The translations under genes and the position numbers were made by a program. Positions 59,898 through 64,000 of a stretch of 64,000 bases of DNA are shown one piece after another. The stretch's first letter is position 1, and each line of letters starts with the position of its first letter. This DNA comes from Paenibacillus sp. BIC5C1 (lineage in GTDB: Bacteria; Bacillota; Bacilli; Paenibacillales; Paenibacillaceae). Location: assembly GCF_032399705.1 (NCBI RefSeq), contig NZ_CP135922.1:4278001-4342000 (forward strand), written 5' to 3'. A model generated the notes under the pieces. That model was not told the origin of the DNA. It was given only the letters and a program-made list of their open reading frames with translations, and made no database searches.

Positions 59898-60554
59898 TTA
59901 GAATGGAAGTTTGCGTTGTGTTGCAGGTACTCCTTGTTGCTCATTGGCTGGCTGAACACCTTGTGGTGCATGATTATAAACGTTAGATTGAGTCTGGGCA
60001 CCTGCTATTAACGCTTGCATGAAATCTGCAATCTCGTCTGGGCTATGTGGTGTAACTTGCGGTGTAATATCAGGCATCTGGTCGATTAATTCTTGCGTCG
60101 GGAAGTCCAGAACAGGTTTTCCAGCTTCAGGGTTTGTCACATAGCGGCGGGCACTGTAGGCAGTGTCGGAAGCACCTCTACCAGTGCGGTAAAGGGTTAC
60201 GAAGTTCTTAGTAGGGTCGCACTCGTCGAGATTAAATTCTTGGTTCAACTTTTGAACATGAGACTTAGCCAAAGAGACGAATTTGACTCTCTTCTCTACA
60301 GGGTCATACACACGGAACTTAATCCGCAATGCAGGATATTTAAAAGGGTTTGCTTTGCAAAGTGGGCAAATGTCTTTGCCGGGGCAACGAATGTATTTAG
60401 GTGTCAGACCGGATTCATAGTGCTCACGGATACCGAACAGGTCTTCAAACCAGTCGATGAAGAGCATAGTCATTGGCTTTCCTTCTTCAAAAGTAATGAA
60501 TTCTGCACCGCCAGAGAGAATTGCTCCAAGACCATGAATGACTGTGTTAGACAT
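59898..60554 (-). CDS. Putative phage single-stranded DNA-binding protein
   Basis: A 218-residue protein. A central zinc-type cluster CPGKDICPLC (about 53-62) is followed by beta-rich FRVYDPVEKRVKFVSL, and the C-terminal third is disordered (Gln/Pro-rich). Phage T4 gp32-like and related SSBs share this layout. Location between a sigma factor/primase block and the DNA polymerase fits a replication role. The usual acidic SSB tip is absent; the protein ends RKLPF. GGAGGAAA precedes the ATG and a phage promoter lies 55 bp upstream. Confidence 0.65.
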   Translation of the reverse strand: MSNTVIHGLGAILSGGAEFITFEEGKPMTMLFIDWFEDLFGIREHYESGLTPKYIRCPGKDICPLCKANPFKYPALRIKFRVYDPVEKRVKFVSLAKSHVQKLNQEFNLDECDPTKNFVTLYRTGRGASDTAYSARRYVTNPEAGKPVLDFPTQELIDQMPDITPQVTPHSPDEIADFMQALIAGAQTQSNVYNHAPQGVQPANEQQGVPATQRKLPF

Positions 60555-60608
60555 AATGTGTTTCCTCCAATGTAATTTGTACTTGAGGTTCGCTGACCTC
60601 TTACTATT

Positions 60609-60640
60609 AGTCGTCGTTCCATCTTTTCAAAAAGGAGCGA
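60609..60640 (-). promoter_or_regulatory. Phage promoter, TCGCANCT-N16-CGACNACT class (copy 7)
   Basis: On the minus strand TCGCTCCT (60633-60640), 16 bp, CGACGACT (60609-60616), then AATAG. Drives the ssDNA-binding protein and possibly the polymerase. Confidence 0.8.
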
Positions 60641-61042
60641 ATGACTTTTCAAGAATTGGATACGATATATTTCAAATAGATTTAATCTATCTTCTTTTAA
60701 TATTTCTTCCTTAAATGTCAGTAGTGTATTTGTACCTTTGGAAATCTGCGTTATTCGCTTCAACTACTAAAAGATTGGCTAAATAATATGATCTGTAAAA
60801 TAGATTAGTAACATAACCTATTTTAATTGCACTGTTTTGCAACATAGTGTATTGACACTACTCTAAGTGCAGTTGTAAAATGTTTCTATGAGAAATTTGA
60901 AACATATATAGGAACAGTTAAAGGTTTTTTAGGCAAGGTATGTTATACTTTAAAAGAGAGAAATATTGAAGCTAAGAAACTCCTAAGACACTCTTACTAA
61001 TATCTATCTATGTATATTTTCTAAGGTAGGTAAATTAGGCTG
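60641..61042. other. 400-bp AT-rich gap between the ssDNA-binding and small sigma genes
   Basis: No reading frame with protein-like composition and ribosome site on either strand. It holds one good plus-strand sigma-A-type promoter (60852-60881) and a possible extended -10 (TG-T-TATACT near 60940), both pointing right. An origin, an antisense RNA or a host-read regulatory region are all possible. Confidence 0.5.
60852..60881 (+). promoter_or_regulatory. Host-type promoter pointing against the phage genes
   Basis: TTGACA (60852-60857), 18 bp, TAAAAT (60876-60881). Its transcript would run antisense into the small sigma factor gene. Confidence 0.5.
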
Positions 61043-61573
61043 TTACCCCTGGCATAACTTTTTCAACGTTTTCATCGCACGGGAAGCATGGGACTTGTTC
61101 AAGCCAAGTAAGTTAGAAATCTCTGTTGGCTTCATATCTATCCCTTCCTCTGTGAAGAGCATGAAATCAATGATTCGACGTTGTTGCGGTGTAAACATAC
61201 AGAGGTTGTTCAAGTAATCCGTTTTTACGTCAGACAGTCCATAGCCTATCTCTTCAGTTGCGTACGAGAAGTAATCGATAGTTGAACCATGTTCTTCATC
61301 TGCCCCATCGCAAAAATTAACAGAGGTGCTGTTTTTGCTAATCATACGGTTGTTTTTGCGGTAGTAGTCAAATACTGCACGTTGAACGACAGTGTGAGAG
61401 AATGTGAAGATATCTTTCTTAACTTGTCCTTTGTCGATGGCTGTAAGAATACGAAGCACGGCTTCTGACTGAACTTCTTCACGGTCTTCGCTTCTCACGC
61501 CTTTCAGTATAAATTTGAAGATAGGTGTTAAGGACTTGATATCGAAGTTCGATATCGTTGTTTGAGTTGTCAT
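61043..61573 (-). CDS. Small phage-encoded sigma factor (ECF-like layout)
   Basis: A 176-residue protein with a region 2-like helix set (REEVQSEAVLRILTAIDKGQ, FSHTVVQRAVFDYYRKNNR) and a region 4-like helix-turn-helix (MKPTEISNLLGLNKSHASRAM, about 150-170), joined by an acidic linker. Length and two-domain layout resemble ECF and phage sigma factors. TTGGAGGAA precedes the ATG. It lies behind its own copy of the phage promoter, so it could activate itself. Confidence 0.75.
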   Translation of the reverse strand: MTTQTTISNFDIKSLTPIFKFILKGVRSEDREEVQSEAVLRILTAIDKGQVKKDIFTFSHTVVQRAVFDYYRKNNRMISKNSTSVNFCDGADEEHGSTIDYFSYATEEIGYGLSDVKTDYLNNLCMFTPQQRRIIDFMLFTEEGIDMKPTEISNLLGLNKSHASRAMKTLKKLCQG

Positions 61574-61623
61574 GGTTAATATTCCTCCAATGGTTTCATG
61601 TGTAATGTGTTGCCAGTAATATC

Positions 61624-61655
61624 AGAGGTCGTTGCTTCGTCTGAGTAAGATGCGA
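61624..61655 (-). promoter_or_regulatory. Phage promoter, TCGCANCT-N16-CGACNACT class (copy 8)
   Basis: On the minus strand TCGCATCT (61648-61655), 16 bp, CGACCTCT (61624-61631), then GATA. Drives the small sigma factor gene. Confidence 0.75.
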
Positions 61656-61677
61656 CTAAATTTGAATAGAATTTTGC

Positions 61678-62766
61678 TTACTGGAACATTGACCCGATTA
61701 GGTTCACGTTGTAGGTGTCGAGACGGTCTAGTAAACAAGCATTAAGCAGTTCATTGCTGTCTTTGAGCGCAGGAAAGCTAGGGTAGCGTACACGGTTCAC
61801 AACGAACCCTGCCCTATCCAGTAAGATTGCGGCGTCTTGCATTCCCTTCTCACCCGCTTTATCGTTGTCTAGCATCAAATCAATTTCCTCGATGCCAGCC
61901 AACTGCAACTCCCGAATTTGATTCCTGAAAAGAATACGTCCGTTAATCGAGATTGCGGGTATATCCACCTGATAGTTGGACATACAGTCAATAGGTGATT
62001 CGACCATCCTGACTCGCCTAATTCGGTGTTTCGTGGTTCTAAGTGTGTTAATGAAATGGAGACCAAAAATAATATCTTTCTTTATCGCGCTGCCCTCATT
62101 AATGAACTTAGTACCGTGATAGCTGTTGCCTATCTTTCTCTTCTGCACAAAACGGAGTTCTCCGGATCTCGTCCTCTGAGGGAATACAACTGTCGCAGTT
62201 TCAGTGTCAACACAGATTTCGTAGGTTTCGAGGGTTCTGTCGTTAAATCCCCTAGAACGCATGTAATTTATGCCAGTCTGATAGAGTAGTTCATTACTAG
62301 CCCTCGAATCTTTCATGCTAGTAAGAACGCTCTCTTCGAGGTGGGGAATAACGTACTTGTTCCTACGATTATCTATGAAATCAACCATATCGAACGTTCT
62401 TCGTTTTTCTTCCTCGATGATATAGGTAGAAAGCAAAACTTTAATGCCCTCTCCTTCATTCAGGTCAAGAGCGTTCTCTATTAATATGTCTATTGTTCCT
62501 AAGTAGCCACAATAAAAGCAGTTACAGTGATAGGGCGGTTCTTTAGAGATGCCAAAAGATGCCCTTGTTTCGGAATGTAATGGACAGCAACTCATGACCC
62601 ATTCCCCCGTATCATTCAGTCCTGTGAATGCTTTAGGGTTACTTAGAACCTTCGAGAGATGCTGATAAGAGAACCTGAGTTCATCTGTCAACTCTTCAGG
62701 ATCAATGTACAAGGATTCAAGAATCTCAATATTGGGATCCTCTTGTTTGAGAGAGAGATTAATCAC
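61678..62766 (-). CDS. DnaG-like phage primase
   Basis: A 362-residue primase: N-terminal zinc finger (CCPLHSETRASFGI, CNCFYCGYLG, residues about 60-90), a middle RNA-polymerase-core region, and a Toprim domain with VRMVESPIDCMSN (Glu, about 252) and LMLDNDKAGEKGM (DxD, about 296). There is no fused helicase; the separate DnaB-like gene is two genes upstream. The start is GTG at 62766, overlapping the end of the small upstream gene. Confidence 0.88.
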   Translation of the reverse strand: MINLSLKQEDPNIEILESLYIDPEELTDELRFSYQHLSKVLSNPKAFTGLNDTGEWVMSCCPLHSETRASFGISKEPPYHCNCFYCGYLGTIDILIENALDLNEGEGIKVLLSTYIIEEEKRRTFDMVDFIDNRRNKYVIPHLEESVLTSMKDSRASNELLYQTGINYMRSRGFNDRTLETYEICVDTETATVVFPQRTRSGELRFVQKRKIGNSYHGTKFINEGSAIKKDIIFGLHFINTLRTTKHRIRRVRMVESPIDCMSNYQVDIPAISINGRILFRNQIRELQLAGIEEIDLMLDNDKAGEKGMQDAAILLDRAGFVVNRVRYPSFPALKDSNELLNACLLDRLDTYNVNLIGSMFQ

Positions 62767-62938
62767 TTCCCTTTCCCCCTATCTGGGCGAAACCGGGAGA
62801 GCGGATTTCTATCTCGTCCTCATGAACATCGACGTGAACGTTGAAAAAGTTAGGGAAGTATTGGCAGTGAGCCGTTAACTCCTTACTCTCCCTATACGCT
62901 TCTAAGCTGATAGAGTTAAGGTACAGTTGTACCCACAT
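62759..62938 (-). CDS. Small protein between helicase and primase genes
   Basis: A 59-residue protein (MWVQLYLNSISLEAYRESKE, then NVHVDVHEDEIEIRSPGF) with a beta-rich C-terminal half. Its stop overlaps the primase start by eight bases, and it begins 20 bp after the helicase stop. GAGGGA precedes the ATG. No family recognised, but position suggests a replication accessory. Confidence 0.6.
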   Translation of the reverse strand: MWVQLYLNSISLEAYRESKELTAHCQYFPNFFNVHVDVHEDEIEIRSPGFAQIGGKGSD

Positions 62939-62957
62939 GGGCTAGTCCCTCCCTCTC

Positions 62958-64000
62958 TTAGAAGTATTGTTCGTTAATGGAATCATCCAGGAGAGAGACG
63001 ATACCAGAGTCGAAGTCGTAGCGCACAAGGAACGATTGTCCGCTTGCATTTTCACGATTTTTTATGACCAAGATTCTAAAGGTGTTGTCACTCACTTTTA
63101 CGATAGAGATGCCCTTTGAAGCATCCTGTACGATGGCGAAGGTTTCCCCAATATCTCCGGCATCAACGTTCTCCGTAATGTCCTTCTTTACTTTTTTAAG
63201 GGCATCGCGGTTCGCTTGAGCGACAACTATTGCGGGCTTACCAGTATCGAGAATTAAGTCTCGAACTCCTGCCGAAACATCATACAGGCGCTGTCTAAGG
63301 TCGCCGCTCCCCCGTGAGGGAAGTCGTAACTTTGATAATTGGTCGAGTGTCCAACGATTGTGACCTTCTCGTTCGAGTATCCGGTGGATTTCGTCGAGCG
63401 TGTAAGGTTTGCCTCCATTACTCTTAAGGTCGTAAATTACCATGTCTTTCTTCTTCTGCTTAAGGCGGTCAATAAACTCCGCATAAGCATCTCTCTTTTC
63501 GTTAGAGAGCGTACCGCGTGTTAGAGCAAGCCGTGACACTTTGGCAAGTGTATTGTCCCAGTTATGGGCAATTTCTGACGCTCTTTGCTCCAAGGCGAAG
63601 TAGGCTGGATAGTCATCGTCTAATGTACTGTTCCATGCCGCTGACATCATAAAGGATGATATGAGGGTCTTCCCCATGTTTGTTGGCGCAAACACGAGAA
63701 AGTAATCGACCGCCCCATCTGTGTATTCAAGTCCGTTGGTCGCTAAATCTAGCGGCTTGAATCCAGTAGTCATTCCTATGATTTCATCTTTTGCCCTACC
63801 GTGGATTTTCTCATAAGCATCGAGACGTTGTTGTGCATTTTCGATGTAGGAGTAGCCCTGACCCCTTAAGCCGATAGACTTCAGAAATCTTCCTGCTTCC
63901 ATCTGAAGTTGCTGAATAGCCGCTGTCGTTTCCTTTTTGGCGAAAGTCTCCGAAGCAGATACCAGTATCGGTTTGAACTCCCTATAAAGAAAGTCCTCCC
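62958..64000 (-). CDS. DnaB-like replicative helicase, partial
   Basis: A RecA-fold ATPase cut by the right edge: the frame stays open to 64000 without a start that must be used. Walker A is APTNMGKTLISS, followed by YFALEQRASEIAHNWD, a Walker B-like AIVVAQANRD region and DAGDIGETFAIVQDA. A hydrophobic/charged C-terminus follows. The layout fits phage DnaB/gp4-type helicases. It opens the visible replication block helicase, small protein, primase. Confidence 0.8.
   Translation of the reverse strand, partial: EDFLYREFKPILVSASETFAKKETTAAIQQLQMEAGRFLKSIGLRGQGYSYIENAQQRLDAYEKIHGRAKDEIIGMTTGFKPLDLATNGLEYTDGAVDYFLVFAPTNMGKTLISSFMMSAAWNSTLDDDYPAYFALEQRASEIAHNWDNTLAKVSRLALTRGTLSNEKRDAYAEFIDRLKQKKKDMVIYDLKSNGGKPYTLDEIHRILEREGHNRWTLDQLSKLRLPSRGSGDLRQRLYDVSAGVRDLILDTGKPAIVVAQANRDALKKVKKDITENVDAGDIGETFAIVQDASKGISIVKVSDNTFRILVIKNRENASGQSFLVRYDFDSGIVSLLDDSINEQYF

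Noticed and set aside
60470..60763. A 97-codon minus-strand frame covering the ssDNA-binding gene start
   Set aside because: It overlaps the ssDNA-binding gene in another frame, crosses the phage promoter and has no ribosome site.
1..64000. CRISPR arrays, tRNA and rRNA genes
   Set aside because: No regularly spaced direct repeats, no cloverleaf with a TTCRANTC arm and no rRNA core sequence were seen when reading both strands; weak tRNAs could be missed without a program.

Overview
The window looks like chromosome of a low-to-mid-GC spore-former, most likely Paenibacillus or a close relative. This rests on strong AAGGAGG-type ribosome sites, sigma-A promoters, a pdh operon, a lexA/yneA/ynzC SOS module, an lpl-type sugar ABC transporter and a B12-dependent methionine synthase. 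The genus is an inference from gene content and protein resemblance; no database was searched.

Positions 1-45,440 are chromosomal. On the minus strand lie pdhA-pdhB-pdhC (pyruvate dehydrogenase). Next come an esterase, a low-molecular-weight protein phosphatase, a TRIC-type membrane protein, thiamine pyrophosphokinase, a secreted NlpC/P60 hydrolase and an orphan response regulator whose receiver has lost its phosphoacceptor. A thiazole-synthesis operon (tenI-thiO-thiS-thiG-thiF) follows, controlled by a clear TPP riboswitch plus terminator. After an ABC-F ATPase comes a ten-gene minus-strand locus (13.5-24.0 kb) that resembles a divergent Tad/type IV pilus or secretion machine: a kinase fused to a TadZ-like domain, a CpaB/SAF protein, two TadZ-like proteins, a membrane-anchored TadA-like ATPase, a TadB-TadC fusion and four single-pass pilin-like proteins. 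Further right are a DNA-repair operon (HAD phosphatase, Fpg/Nei glycosylase, endonuclease IV, a receiver-like protein, thioredoxin, ABC ATPase, RlmM-like methyltransferase), rnz, metH, an acireductone dioxygenase, a GntR regulator with an lplB-lplC-lplA-like transporter, a HAD hydrolase, the SOS module, an aldehyde dehydrogenase, and a CatB-type acetyltransferase preceded by a 17-residue leader peptide and an attenuator stem.

Positions 45,475-47,235 hold nested insertion-sequence debris: an IS3-family element with a C-terminally truncated transposase, abutting an IS200/IS605-family remnant with three nonsense codons.

From about 47,460 to the right edge nearly every gene is on the minus strand and the content is phage-like. 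Reading in the direction of transcription from the right edge: a DnaB-like helicase, a DnaG-like primase, a small sigma factor, a putative ssDNA-binding protein, a family A DNA polymerase with proofreading domain, many small proteins of unknown function, an HExxH metalloprotease-like protein, a second larger sigma factor and a glutaredoxin-like protein. No capsid, tail, terminase, integrase or lysis gene was recognised, so this is part of a prophage or another phage-derived element.

The most striking unexplained signal is in this part: seven clear and one weaker copies of a bipartite motif, TCGCANCT - exactly 16 bp - CGACNACT, each upstream of a minus-strand gene or operon and at -35/-10-like distances. 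I interpret it as a dedicated phage promoter class, probably read by one of the two phage sigma factors. Several copies sit directly behind a terminator hairpin. Four small genes in this part carry frameshifts or an in-frame stop, so the element is decaying or the assembly has indel errors there.
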